49,058 nt of DNA from Pseudofrankia coriaricola (GTDB lineage: Bacteria > Actinomycetota > Actinomycetes > Frankiales > Frankiaceae), in the NCBI RefSeq assembly GCF_001854805.1, contig NZ_MBLO01000006.1, positions 31,790 to 80,847 on the forward strand, read 5' to 3'. The notes beneath the pieces were generated by a model. It was not told the DNA's origin. It saw only the letters and a program-made list of their open reading frames with translations, and searched no databases. The first letter of the stretch is position 1. Each line of letters starts with the position of its first letter. The position numbers and the translations under genes are program-made. Below, in pieces: positions 15,922-24,487 of this stretch.

Positions 15922-18579
15922 CTACCGGGGACCGGCGTTGGCGCTCCACCAGGCGATCAGGTCCGCGGGGGGAAGGCGGCTGCCGAACGCGCAGGCGAGA
16001 ATGTTCAGCCGGTCGTTCGACCAGATCAGGTATCGAGCGCCGCTCTGGTTCGTGCCGCAGACGAGACGTCCCGTGTCGCCGTTGTTCAGGTAGGGGGCGC
16101 CGCCGAGGAAGTCCGGTGGCTGCTGGGTGCAGTCGGCGTCCGTGCCCGGATCGTTGAATCGGAGGGTGGCCGCCAACGCGGCGGCGTCGGCCATCTGGTA
16201 ATAGAAGATGATCCGCGGATTGCCGGCCTGGGAGTCGCACGCGATGGCGGCCACCGGCTTCTGGTCGCCGACGTTCTGTTTGACCTGGTCTTCGGACAGC
16301 CGCATGCAGTCGACCCGGGCCGCCGGCGGAATGTGGGTGAGCAACTGCCGCTCCGCCGCGGTCGGGAACGGGGGAGTGGAAGTGCGGTTGACCGCCTTGG
16401 TGATCTCCACCTGCGACGGGCCGTGGTTGCCCGCCCACCAGGTCGCGAGGTCCGCTGGATCGTGCCCGACCACCCGGCCAAGGACACGCATGGACTCGAG
16501 AGTCCATTCCATGGTCGGAACGCCCCCGGAGCCGCGGTAACACAGCAGGTTGCCCAGGTCGACACCGCGAAGGTCCCATTGGTTGGTGCCGAGGGTGCCG
16601 GGGTTCTCGCCACCATCGCCGCAGTATGTGTCCTTGGGCGCCTGCACGGCGCTCACCTGGGCGTCGTAGGTCGACCGAAGCCCGTCCAGGGCCGTGAACT
16701 GGTAGTACCAGACCGTCGTCGCGCCCTCGTCGGCGTTCGGCGGAGCGCACTCGATGGCGGCGACGATGCCGTGGAACCGCTCGAGAGTCCCTGCGGCCGG
16801 CCGGCGGCAGTCCTTGAGGTCGTACAGGTTGACCAGAGCCTTCTCCTCGGTGGTGGGGAAGGCCTTCAGGCCGACCCAGCGGCTCCAGGACTCCCGCAGC
16901 GCCAGGTCGTCGCCCGCGCGGCTGCTGGCCGTCGCCAGAACCATCGCCTTGTCGTCCGTCCAGACGAGGGAGGTCGTGCCGTCGCGCGTGTGGCAGAGGA
17001 GGCGCCCGTGCCGGCCGCCGGGGCTCGCGTCCACGCCGGGATAGCGATGCTCGGCGCCGGTGCCCACCGCGACGCTGCAGTCCCCGGTGCCACGGCTGAC
17101 CCCCGCGTCCCGCGTCGCGGCGCCGTAGGCGCTGTCCATCTCGTCGAGGCTGGCGAAGAAGGAGAACTGGACTGGTTGGTCGACGTCGTGGCAGACCACG
17201 ACGTCGGCCCCGCCCGCCGGCTTGTCGCGGGCGCAGTCGGCGCGCAGCGGTTCGGGAATTCGGACCAGTTGCCGCTGGTCGGGCCGGTCTCCGACTCCCG
17301 GCTTGTCCAGGGCGGCCGGGAGCGTGGCTCCGAGCAGCACGCCGACGGCGATCAGGCTCGCCCCGGCCGCGATGAGGGGCCGCCTGTGCCGCGCCGCCAC
17401 CCGCCGGGCAGCCACGAGCCGACGCCTCCCGGGCCCGGGCGCCACCTGACCGGTCGGGGTCTGCCCAGTCGCGCCGGCCGGCGACGCGGTGAGCGCGTCG
17501 GCCGGGGGCGGCGAGCCCGGCGGCGGGCCCCAGGCCCCGCCGGGCGGGAGCGGCGGGGCGCCGAACGGTAGGTCTGGCGGGGTGCTCGGCGGTGTCCAGG
17601 TGAACCGCGTCGTCGTCGAAGGTGGCGAGGCCGGGCCGACCGGCGACGGGGCGGAGCGCAGGCTGGCGGCCGCGGCCGCCAGCCTGCTCGCGAACTCGGC
17701 GCAGGAGGACGGACGACGCGTGGGGTCGCGTGCCATCGCGGCCCGCAGCACGTCGTCGAGCGCGGGCGGGAGGTCGGGGCGCAGCTCGGTCAGGGCCGGG
17801 GGGTCCCGCCGCACCTGCTCGCCGAGCTGGCCAAACGGGCGGCTGCCGGTGAGGCACTCGTACATCACGACGCCGAGCGCGTAGATGTCGACGAGCTTCT
17901 CCTCGGCGACCTCGCGCGGCGGCCGCTCGATTGTCGGCCGGAGGGCCATGGGCAGCTCTTCGAACCGGGCCGGGTCGAAGCGTTCCGGCGCCGAGTAGTC
18001 GGGCGTTCCGAGGAAGCCGCCCACGGCGGTCAGCGCCCGTTCGAAGCCCACCTTGGCGATGCCGAAGTCGCACAGGTAGGCATGTCCCGTCTCGGACTCG
18101 ACGAGGATGTTCCCCGGTTTGACGTCGCGGTGAACAATTCCCCTCCGATGGGCGAAGTCCAGCGCGGACGCGATCTGCTCGCACAGCCGGACCGCGGTGG
18201 CGAGGTCCAGCTGCCTGTTGTCCGCGAGCAGTCCGCGTAGGCTGGAGCCCTCGATGTACGGCATGACGAGGTAGAGAGGCTCCTGCTCACCGCTGCCCTG
18301 GTAGCGCCCGGCCGCGGCTTGTTCCGCGGTCCTTTCCGTGGCCGCCTCGTAGACGTCGACGATGTGCGGGTGCCGCAGCGTGGCCACGGCCCGCACCTCG
18401 CGGAAGAACCGTTCGCGATACTGGGGAATGTGCGCGAGCTGCGGAGAGAGGATCTTGACGACGACCGGTCGGTCGTTCAGCTGGGTATCCGTCGCACGGT
18501 AGACAATGCTCATGCGGGTCTCGGACAGCGGCGGTTGGGTCAGCCGGTACCGGGGCAGTGAAATCGGCTCCTGAGGCAC
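15922..18579 (-). CDS. Membrane Ser/Thr protein kinase with three tandem four-cysteine extracytoplasmic repeats
   Basis: 885 residues. The kinase domain (about 8-305) keeps Lys42 (VVVKIL), HRDVKPGN with Asp152, DFG at 171-173 and the SAPE site, but the glycine-rich loop reads LSETRMSIVY with no glycine. A Pro-rich juxtamembrane region and one membrane helix (about 401-423) follow. The outer part (430-885) is three repeats of about 120-150 residues, each with four cysteines: 449/463/501/529, 591/611/653/680 and 758/781/817/841. Each then has a W[TS] strand and a final WW/SRW motif. The GTG start has AGGGAA upstream; a longer frame to 18759 would run through an IS-end relic, so I reject it. It lies between the NHL and FHA-like genes. 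Confidence 0.9.
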   Translation of the reverse strand: MPQEPISLPRYRLTQPPLSETRMSIVYRATDTQLNDRPVVVKILSPQLAHIPQYRERFFREVRAVATLRHPHIVDVYEAATERTAEQAAAGRYQGSGEQEPLYLVMPYIEGSSLRGLLADNRQLDLATAVRLCEQIASALDFAHRRGIVHRDVKPGNILVESETGHAYLCDFGIAKVGFERALTAVGGFLGTPDYSAPERFDPARFEELPMALRPTIERPPREVAEEKLVDIYALGVVMYECLTGSRPFGQLGEQVRRDPPALTELRPDLPPALDDVLRAAMARDPTRRPSSCAEFASRLAAAAASLRSAPSPVGPASPPSTTTRFTWTPPSTPPDLPFGAPPLPPGGAWGPPPGSPPPADALTASPAGATGQTPTGQVAPGPGRRRLVAARRVAARHRRPLIAAGASLIAVGVLLGATLPAALDKPGVGDRPDQRQLVRIPEPLRADCARDKPAGGADVVVCHDVDQPVQFSFFASLDEMDSAYGAATRDAGVSRGTGDCSVAVGTGAEHRYPGVDASPGGRHGRLLCHTRDGTTSLVWTDDKAMVLATASSRAGDDLALRESWSRWVGLKAFPTTEEKALVNLYDLKDCRRPAAGTLERFHGIVAAIECAPPNADEGATTVWYYQFTALDGLRSTYDAQVSAVQAPKDTYCGDGGENPGTLGTNQWDLRGVDLGNLLCYRGSGGVPTMEWTLESMRVLGRVVGHDPADLATWWAGNHGPSQVEITKAVNRTSTPPFPTAAERQLLTHIPPAARVDCMRLSEDQVKQNVGDQKPVAAIACDSQAGNPRIIFYYQMADAAALAATLRFNDPGTDADCTQQPPDFLGGAPYLNNGDTGRLVCGTNQSGARYLIWSNDRLNILACAFGSRLPPADLIAWWSANAGPR

Positions 18580-18708
18580 TGTCGCAACATTCCCTGTGAG
18601 TCTGTGGGCGGGTCTCGACGGCTCGGTGACGAAGATCAGTCCAGAGGTTGCTCCGACGCTACTACCCACATTATTCGCCCAACTGTCTGGGTGGGCCCCG
18701 AGCCGCTT

Positions 18709-18728
18709 CCGCGTTCTGGCACCCAACA
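18709..18728. repeat. Solitary copy of the IS-derivative end sequence
   Basis: These 20 bases match the outer end of the 283-bp IS derivative (inverse of 9001-9020) at 19 positions, including an unbroken GTTCTGGCACCCAACA. The inner part of the end is not conserved and no second end or transposase is nearby. It lies in the gap upstream of the kinase gene. Confidence 0.5.
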
Positions 18729-18772
18729 GGTTGCGGCGCCGGTTGCCGATCTCGATCACGCGACCACGGTCG

Positions 18773-20404
18773 TTACGACGAGGTGACGACGGTGGTGACG
18801 GTGCCGTCGGATGAGATCCGGCGCACGCGGTAGTTCCCGCTGTCGGCGACGTAGACCGCTCCGGTGACGTCTATCGCCACCGTCCTGGGATAGAGGAACG
18901 TCGCCGCCATTGCCGAGCCGCCGTCGCCGTCGGCGCCCTCGTGCCCGGTGCCAGCGATGGTCCTGATGATTCCGTCCGGTCCGACCTTGCGGACATTGGC
19001 GTGCGGAGGGCTGACGATGTAGAGCGAACCGTCGGGGCCGAGGCCGACGCTGGGGGTGGTCAGTTTCGCCCGGGTGGCCCTGCCGCCCTCGCCTGCGCGG
19101 CCGGTCGAGCTGATGTCCCAGCCGCCGACGCCGGCGACGGTGGTGAGCCGGCCGGCGGGGTCGATGCGCTGGACGGTTCCGCTGACGATGTTCGTGACGT
19201 AGAGGCTGCCGTCCGGGGCGTCCTCGATGGTGTTCGGGCCGCCGAGCTTGGCGGACGCGGCCGTCGTCGGGCCGCGGCTGAAGCCGGGCTGACCGGTGCC
19301 GGCAATGGTGGTGATGACGCCGTCGGGTGTGACCTTGCGGATCCGCTGGTTCCCGTCGTCGGCGAAGTAGACCGTGCCGTCGCCGAGCACGGCGACCTCC
19401 TCGATCCTGCTGATCTGCGCTTCCGTCGCGGGGCCGCCGTCGCCGGAGAAGCCGGGGGTGCCGTTGCCGGCTACGGGGGTCACGACGCCTTTCAGGTCGA
19501 TCTTGACGATGCGGTAGCCGTTGATGTCCGGGACGTAAAGATTGCCCGCGTCGTCCCAGTCGACCTGCCCGGCGCCGGGTATCAGGGCTCCCGCTTCCTC
19601 GCTCAGAGTGGCCACCGGCTTGTCACCGACAACCGGCACGGCCGTGCCGTCGGCGTCGATCCAGTAGAGCGTGGCCGCGTTCGAATAGCCGGAGACGTAC
19701 AGCGTGCCGTCCTGACGGACCGACACGTATTCCGGTCTGAGATTCACGAACTGCAACGCCTCGCCCGCGTAGGCGGGTCCGGGTCCGCGGACGGGAGCCG
19801 GCTTGTACGCCGGGGTCGGCGAGGCCGACGGGGTGACGATCGGCTGCTCGGGAGCCGCGGGGGCTGCAGCCGGGGCCTGCGACGAGCTCCCCCGGTCGCG
19901 CAGCTCGACACCGATCACCACGACGCCGGCCACCAGTGCGACGACCAGGCCGATGACGAGCCCGGTCAGCAACGCAGGGCGCTGCCCACGCGGCTCATTG
20001 CCCGGCCCGGACATGCCCCCCGAGCCTTGGTCACCTCGACCCGGGCCACCCATGGCCTGGCCGTTCCCGCTCGGGCCGCCGGGCCCTCCCCACACTGCGG
20101 TCGGTGACGGGGGCATGGGCGCCGGCCAGGGATTTCCGGTCGGCGGGGCCCAGCCCGCGGTTCCGGGCTCGGCCGTCGGCGCCGGTGAGTGCTGCCTGCC
20201 CGGCGGTGGGCTGGCCGGGGTGCCCGCGTCGGCTGGCGCCGCCGCGGGATCGGGTGCGACATCGGCGTCCGAGGCCGGCGGGTCGACCGGCGCCGCGGTC
20301 GCCGATGGCACGTCCGGCGGACCAGTCGTACACGTCGTTTCCGAACCGGTAGGTGTGTCATCCGTCGGCGGAGTGCCGTCGACCGATGTCGAACCAGCCG
20401 TCAT
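18773..20404 (-). CDS. Membrane-anchored NHL-repeat beta-propeller protein
   Basis: 543 residues. The N-terminal 140 are Pro/Ala/Gly-rich and disordered; a single helix (about 145-166, ALLTGLVIGLVVALVAGVVV) anchors it, and the rest is outside. From about residue 205 it forms an NHL propeller. Repeats carry the usual VTPVAGNGTPGFSGDGGPA and GDGTVYFADDGNQRIRKV pattern, recurring as LYVTN..., LYIVS... and VYVADSGNYRVRRIS. The ATG with AGGACGG just upstream is chosen over one 57 bases earlier because a hairpin lies between them. NHL propellers bind proteins or ligands. Sharing topology with the kinase downstream, it may be its sensor partner; this is inference. The Pro-rich cytoplasmic tail has many Ser/Thr that a kinase could use. 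Confidence 0.88.
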   Translation of the reverse strand: MTAGSTSVDGTPPTDDTPTGSETTCTTGPPDVPSATAAPVDPPASDADVAPDPAAAPADAGTPASPPPGRQHSPAPTAEPGTAGWAPPTGNPWPAPMPPSPTAVWGGPGGPSGNGQAMGGPGRGDQGSGGMSGPGNEPRGQRPALLTGLVIGLVVALVAGVVVIGVELRDRGSSSQAPAAAPAAPEQPIVTPSASPTPAYKPAPVRGPGPAYAGEALQFVNLRPEYVSVRQDGTLYVSGYSNAATLYWIDADGTAVPVVGDKPVATLSEEAGALIPGAGQVDWDDAGNLYVPDINGYRIVKIDLKGVVTPVAGNGTPGFSGDGGPATEAQISRIEEVAVLGDGTVYFADDGNQRIRKVTPDGVITTIAGTGQPGFSRGPTTAASAKLGGPNTIEDAPDGSLYVTNIVSGTVQRIDPAGRLTTVAGVGGWDISSTGRAGEGGRATRAKLTTPSVGLGPDGSLYIVSPPHANVRKVGPDGIIRTIAGTGHEGADGDGGSAMAATFLYPRTVAIDVTGAVYVADSGNYRVRRISSDGTVTTVVTSS

Positions 20405-20443
20405 GACCGTCCTATCCTCGCCCGCAATGGAGACCGGCGATCC

Positions 20444-20459
20444 GCTCCCAAACGGGAGC
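20444..20459 (-). promoter_or_regulatory. Compact inverted repeat upstream of the NHL-protein gene
   Basis: GCTCCC and GGGAGC arms around AAAC lie about 40 bases before the chosen ATG, in the leader or promoter of the minus-strand signalling module. It could be an operator, an RNA hairpin, or a terminator for the decayed gene upstream. Confidence 0.4.
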
Positions 20460-20556
20460 ATTGCCTGGCAAATCGCGGAGAGCCTAGTGGGCTGGCGAGT
20501 CGGGTGCGGCGACGGGCGGTCGGCTTCGGTCTCCGCGGAGGTCGGGCCGGGTGGGA

Positions 20557-20697
20557 TCAGATGGCGATGGGGAGCTTTTCGTAGCCGCGGACGGTGCTGG
20601 TGTGCAGGCGGACGGCGTTCGCGTGGTCGACCTCCCAGGTCGGGAAGCGCCGCAGGGTCTCCTCGAGGGCGATCCGGCTCTCCAAGCGGGCGGGCCC
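20557..20697 (-). pseudogene. C-terminal fragment of a cytochrome P450
   Basis: The fragment reads ARLESRIALEETLRRFPTWE then VDHANAVRLHTSTVRGYEKL before the stop. This is the end of a bacterial P450 immediately after the heme-cysteine loop (normally CLGAxLARLE). The loop itself and everything before it are missing: upstream codons are low-complexity and unrelated. The heme ligand is therefore absent. It belongs to a different subfamily from the frameshifted P450 at 38.7-40 kb, whose C-terminus differs. Probably the stump of a deletion. Confidence 0.72.
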
Positions 20698-21047
20698 GGC
20701 GGGGTCTGCTGCATCGAGCCAGGTCAAGGGGCCTTCACTGTGGATCTCCGGTCCGGAGGTCTCGGGGACGGTCAAAGGGGTGGCCGAGGGTGGTCCATTC
20801 GGCTCCTGAGGCCAGTTCGTAGGAAGATCTACGGGCAAGATCGTGCGGCTTGGCTCGATGCGGCAGACCCTCGTGACGGTCCGAGCTCGGCGGCCTGTGC
20901 GTCCCTTTGCGCGCAGCGCGGTGGTGCTCATGGTGTCGCCGGTGTCGAGGCCGGAGTTTCGGCGGCTCCCATTAGTGCCGTCCCGCTGCCGGCCACGCGT
21001 ATGCGACCATTCGGCCGGGACCGTGACGTGACGGGAGGTGCCGCGCG
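20698..21047. other. No gene recognised; P450 deletion flank
   Basis: About 350 bases between the P450 stump and the next plus-strand gene. Open frames on the minus strand (for example AEWSHTRGRQRDGTNGSRR) are compositionally poor and match nothing I know. The right end holds GGGAGG for the gene starting at 21048. Confidence 0.5.
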
Positions 21048-21481
21048 GTGGACGAGGAGTCATGGGAGGCGTGGGTCCAGCGGTATGGCCTGCGACCCGT
21101 CGCGACGGATCTCGGCGAGGTGCGGGAAATGGTGCGTGCCGAGACGGCGCTTGGCTGGGACGCCGACGTCGAACTGATGCGGGTGGGCTGCGTGCAGCTG
21201 TTCAACGCCGGTGCGCTGGCGGACGTCCTGACGGTCTGGAGGGCCAAGGAGGCCAACTTCGACGCGCACTGTTCGATCGAGATCCAGCTGCTCTGCGGCG
21301 CTGGACTCGACGAGGCAAAAACCCACCTCGCGGGACAGGGCGCAGGTCCTTCGGTGCCACGGGTGTGCGATCCTCGCGCCCTCCCGGCGGGTCCGACCGG
21401 GGGACCGATGAGAAAGGGTGGCGGCGCGGGTCTGATTACGGTCCGCCAGGTGCCTGCGACCGCAGCAAGGGAGAGCATCCT

Positions 21482-21485
<4 letters not shown>
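21048..21485 (+). CDS. Conserved-looking hypothetical protein, probably with an altered C-terminus
   Basis: 145 residues from a GTG with GGGAGG 9 bases upstream. The core, from AETALGWDADVELMRVGCVQLFNAG through VLTVWRAKEANFDAHCSIEI to QLLCGAGLDEAKTHL, looks like a genuine folded protein; I recall relatives with VQLFN...VL.IWxAK.S.FDAxCSxDVQLLCGAGL among actinobacterial hypotheticals, usually continuing with a helix and about 30 more residues. Here the sequence after residue 100 becomes Gly/Pro/Arg-rich until a TGA overlapping the start of the next gene (ATGA). That suggests the native C-terminus was lost by a frameshift or junction. Function unknown. Confidence 0.6.
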
Positions 21486-22039
<554 letters not shown>

Positions 22040-22308
22040 GTCTCGGCTTGAAGGTCGGCTGCCCTGGGCACGCGGGCCTGGCAACTCCGCCACAACGCCG
22101 AGGTCGACACAGGCGTGCTCTCGAACGCCGGGTCCGTGACCATCGTCGTCGAAGAACCTTCCCTTGGGTCCACCACATTCCGTAGTGGCCGTCATCGGGC
22201 ACCCACTGGCCGCGAGCGGGCAGTTCTAGACGGCCACCGACAGGTCGCCGGCACTTCCGGAACCTGAGGTTCACGTCCACAACCCGCCGGCTGCTGAGCC
22301 GACCGCGG

Positions 22309-22716
22309 CTAGGACGCGTTCGTGGCGTCGTAGGACGCCCGGGCGGCGTCGACCGCGCCCATGTGGAGCTCGGCCCACTCCTTGAGGTGGCCGAGCACGA
22401 CGAGCAGCGACCGGCCGAGGTCGGTCAGCTCGTAGTCGACCCGGAGCGGCACCGTCGGGGTCACCGTGCGGGTGACCAGGCCGTCGCGCTCGAGGCCGCG
22501 CAGGGTCTGGGTGAGCATCTTCTGGCTGACCCCTTCGATCTGCGCGGCCAGCTCCGAGTAGCGCAACGGCCCGCGGATTCCGAGTGCGACGACGACGAGG
22601 CTCACCCACTTGTCGCCGAGCGTGTCGATCAGCCGCCGGCTCGGGCAGTTCAGGGCGAAGGCGTCGTAGCCCGTCGCGCCCGCCTCGATCTGCTGCGCGG
22701 TTGCCGTTCCCGCCAT
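22309..22716 (-). CDS. HxlR-family transcriptional regulator
   Basis: 135 residues. NCPSRRLIDTLGDKWVSLVV is the family's first helix with the conserved cysteine and the DKW motif. It is followed by the winged helix LRYSELAAQIEGVSQKMLTQ, LRGLERDGLVTRT, the wing VPLRVDYELTDLG, and a dimerisation helix. The ATG has GGAGG 6 bases before it, better than a GTG 3 bases upstream. HxlR proteins commonly sense reactive electrophiles or quinones through the cysteine and repress an adjacent reductase. The divergent oxidoreductase gene and an inverted repeat between them fit that scheme. Confidence 0.93.
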   Translation of the reverse strand: MAGTATAQQIEAGATGYDAFALNCPSRRLIDTLGDKWVSLVVVALGIRGPLRYSELAAQIEGVSQKMLTQTLRGLERDGLVTRTVTPTVPLRVDYELTDLGRSLLVVLGHLKEWAELHMGAVDAARASYDATNAS

Positions 22717-22753
22717 CACGTACCTCCGGGTGGGTACACCACCTCAAAGTGCC

Positions 22754-22772
22754 TACTTCCCATTGGAGAGTA
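22754..22772. promoter_or_regulatory. Candidate HxlR operator between divergent genes
   Basis: TACT and AGTA arms with an 11-base spacer (TACTTCCCATTGGAGAGTA), the kind of short TACT...AGTA dyad bound by YodB/HxlR-type regulators. It lies 38 bases before the regulator start and 52 before the oxidoreductase start, in a locally less GC-rich stretch. Binding is inferred. Confidence 0.45.
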
Positions 22773-22824
22773 AGTCGCCGATGGTGGTGTCGTCCAGGCC
22801 GGTAGATCCAGAAGGAACGACACA

Positions 22825-23712
22825 ATGTATGCACTCATATCCCGTGCTTCCGACCCGACGCCCGCCGTCGAGGAGGTCGAGTCACCCGTGCTCGGCCCGG
22901 CTGATGTCCGCGTCCGCGTGGCGGCCGCCGGCTTCACGTTGTTTGACGCCTTCGTCGCCGGTGACCATGCCACGCTCGGCCTGCCGGACGTGATCGGCCT
23001 CGGCTTCGACTTCAGCGGTACCGTGCTCGAGGTGGGCCCGGAGGTGACCGGGCTGAAGCCAGGCGACCTCGTCGCCGGTATGCACGCCGACCCGGCCGCG
23101 CCGAGCCGCGCGCACGCCTCCGAGGTGGTCGTCCCCGCCGACGCCGTGGCCCCGGTCCCTGACGGCCTCGCGCCCGAGGAGGCCGCCTCGGGCGTGCTCA
23201 GCGCCCTGGCCGCCCGCCAGGCGCTCGACCTGCTCGGCCCGGAGCGCGGCAGGCTCCTGGTCACCGGAGCCGCCGGCTCCGTCGGCGGCTGGGCCGTCGC
23301 CCTGGCCAAGCGCGACGGCTGGGCCGTTGACGCCCTCGTCCGGCCCGGCGCAGAGGAGATCGCCCGCTCCGCCGGCGCGTCGACGGTCCTGACCGAGCTG
23401 CCCGGGCCGACGTACGACGCGGTCCTCGACGCCGCCGCCCTCCAGGAGGCCGCGATCGCGGCGGTCCGCGACGCCGGTCGCTTCGTGGGCACCAAGCCGG
23501 GGCGGGATGTGCCGGCCGAGCGCGGCATCGCCGTCTCCGTCGTGCTCACCCAGCCGGACGGCGCCAGCCTCGGCGAGCTGCTGCCCCTCGCGGCCACGGG
23601 TGAGGCTCCGGTCCGCATCGCCGCGCGGCGCCCGCTGGCCGAGGCGGCCAAGGTCTACGCGGAGGCGATGGCGGCGCCCGGCTCCGCCGGCCGCTGGCTG
23701 CTGGTGCCGTGA
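22825..23712 (+). CDS. NADP-dependent quinone oxidoreductase-like enzyme (zinc-free MDR family)
   Basis: 295 residues. The GroES-like N-terminus (VRVRVAAAGFTLFDAFVAGD, GFDFSGTVLEVGPEVTGLKPGD) lacks the zinc cysteines of alcohol dehydrogenases. The Rossmann part has LLVTGAAGSVGGWAVALAKR. The protein is a little shorter than the typical 310-330. This is the zeta-crystallin/QOR group, reducing quinones or enones with NADPH. AGAAGGAA lies about 8 bases before the ATG. It is transcribed away from the HxlR regulator and followed by a hairpin, so it is probably the regulator's single target. Confidence 0.9.
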   Translation: MYALISRASDPTPAVEEVESPVLGPADVRVRVAAAGFTLFDAFVAGDHATLGLPDVIGLGFDFSGTVLEVGPEVTGLKPGDLVAGMHADPAAPSRAHASEVVVPADAVAPVPDGLAPEEAASGVLSALAARQALDLLGPERGRLLVTGAAGSVGGWAVALAKRDGWAVDALVRPGAEEIARSAGASTVLTELPGPTYDAVLDAAALQEAAIAAVRDAGRFVGTKPGRDVPAERGIAVSVVLTQPDGASLGELLPLAATGEAPVRIAARRPLAEAAKVYAEAMAAPGSAGRWLLVP

Positions 23713-23724
23713 GGACTGGAGTTC

Positions 23725-23741
23725 GGCGTGTCAAGCACGCC
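23725..23741 (+). terminator. Hairpin terminator after the quinone oxidoreductase gene
   Basis: GGCGTG and CACGCC arms enclose TCAAG, 13 bases after the stop codon. No T tract. Position and perfect arms support a terminator. Confidence 0.55.
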
Positions 23742-24171
23742 TGAGCCTGCTACGTAGCCACGTTCCGCTGGCTGCGCTCGGCGTGCTCGGCGGACTCACC
23801 CGGGGTTCTTGCGCCAGGGGGCCTCTGGATCGGCGAGGGTGTCGAGGATGAGCTGGCACCAGGTGAGGGCGGCGTTGACCGCGAGATGAGCGTGCCGGGT
23901 GCCTAGGCTGGTGCGGGTGGCGGTCGGGCCGTGGCCGGTGCCGGCGCGGTTGCGGAGAACTGTCAGACTGGAGTTCTCGGTACCGTTTCCTGACACGCGC
24001 CTGCTTGGTTCTTGAAGTTCATCCTGACTCTTCGGTACCTGTGCGGTCTGTAGCGATCGTTCTCGCTCCGGATCGCTGAGTGCGTGATGCTCGGGAATCG
24101 GCGACCCCTCTCGTTCGCGCTCGCCTGGGTGGGATGGTGGCCCTTCGGTTGCCGGTGGATCTTGGCCGGTC
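23742..24171. other. Accessory junction DNA without an intact gene
   Basis: The minus-strand frame ending near 23798 closes with [20 protein letters not shown] and [12 protein letters not shown] before a TGA. This looks like a real protein C-terminus, but I cannot place the family, and its upstream part is low-complexity. The remainder has no credible frame. It joins the transposase fragment to its right. Confidence 0.45.
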
Positions 24172-24400
24172 AGGGCTCCCTTCGCGGTGACTCCGACGAG
24201 GTGGACGTATCGGGACCCGACCTCCATGACGAAGAAGCAGTACAGACGCCGCAGCGTCACGGCACAGTCCACGTGGAAGAGGTCAACGGCCAGCATCGTC
24301 GAGGCCTGGGTATGTAGGACTGGCGCCAGGTCGTGCCGGTCTGTCGTGCCGGCGTGGGAGGTAGCCCCAGGGTCTTCAGGACGGTCAAGATCGCTTGGCC
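24172..24400 (-). pseudogene. Internal fragment of an integrase-type transposase, frameshifted
   Basis: Two frames together give the start of the catalytic core. [20 protein letters not shown] comes first; then, after a frameshift near 24316, [20 protein letters not shown] and [20 protein letters not shown]. AVDxFHVD...[16 protein letters not shown] is the first catalytic aspartate region of rve transposases common in Frankia-like genomes. The rest of the DDE core is replaced by unrelated sequence. A dead remnant beside the thymidylate-kinase-like gene. Confidence 0.75.
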
Positions 24401-24448
24401 TGGCTCGATGCAACAGTGCCCCCACGGATGTCGGCACACCGACGAACT

Positions 24449-24463
24449 TCTACAATCCTGTAG
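24449..24463 (+). promoter_or_regulatory. Inverted repeat at the start region of the kinase-like gene
   Basis: CTACA and TGTAG arms around ATCC overlap a -10-like TACAAT and lie 16-25 bases before the possible GTG/ATG starts. With no ribosome site present, transcription could begin just after it and give a nearly leaderless message; the dyad could be an operator on that promoter. Confidence 0.35.
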
Positions 24464-24487
24464 CAGATACCGTCAAGCGTGCGCCTG

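Noticed and set aside
15881-18184. 767-codon frame overlapping the kinase gene on the same strand
   Set aside because: Out-of-frame shadow, Arg/Pro/Gly-rich, while the other frame has all kinase motifs.
18941-20107. 388-codon plus-strand frame opposite the NHL protein
   Set aside because: Gly/Asp/Arg-rich mirror of the NHL repeats with no own motifs or ribosome site.
22040-22308. Minus-strand frame with GQWVPDDGHYGMWWTQGKVL
   Set aside because: A short suggestive stretch flanked by Arg/Pro-rich sequence; no family recognised and no start.
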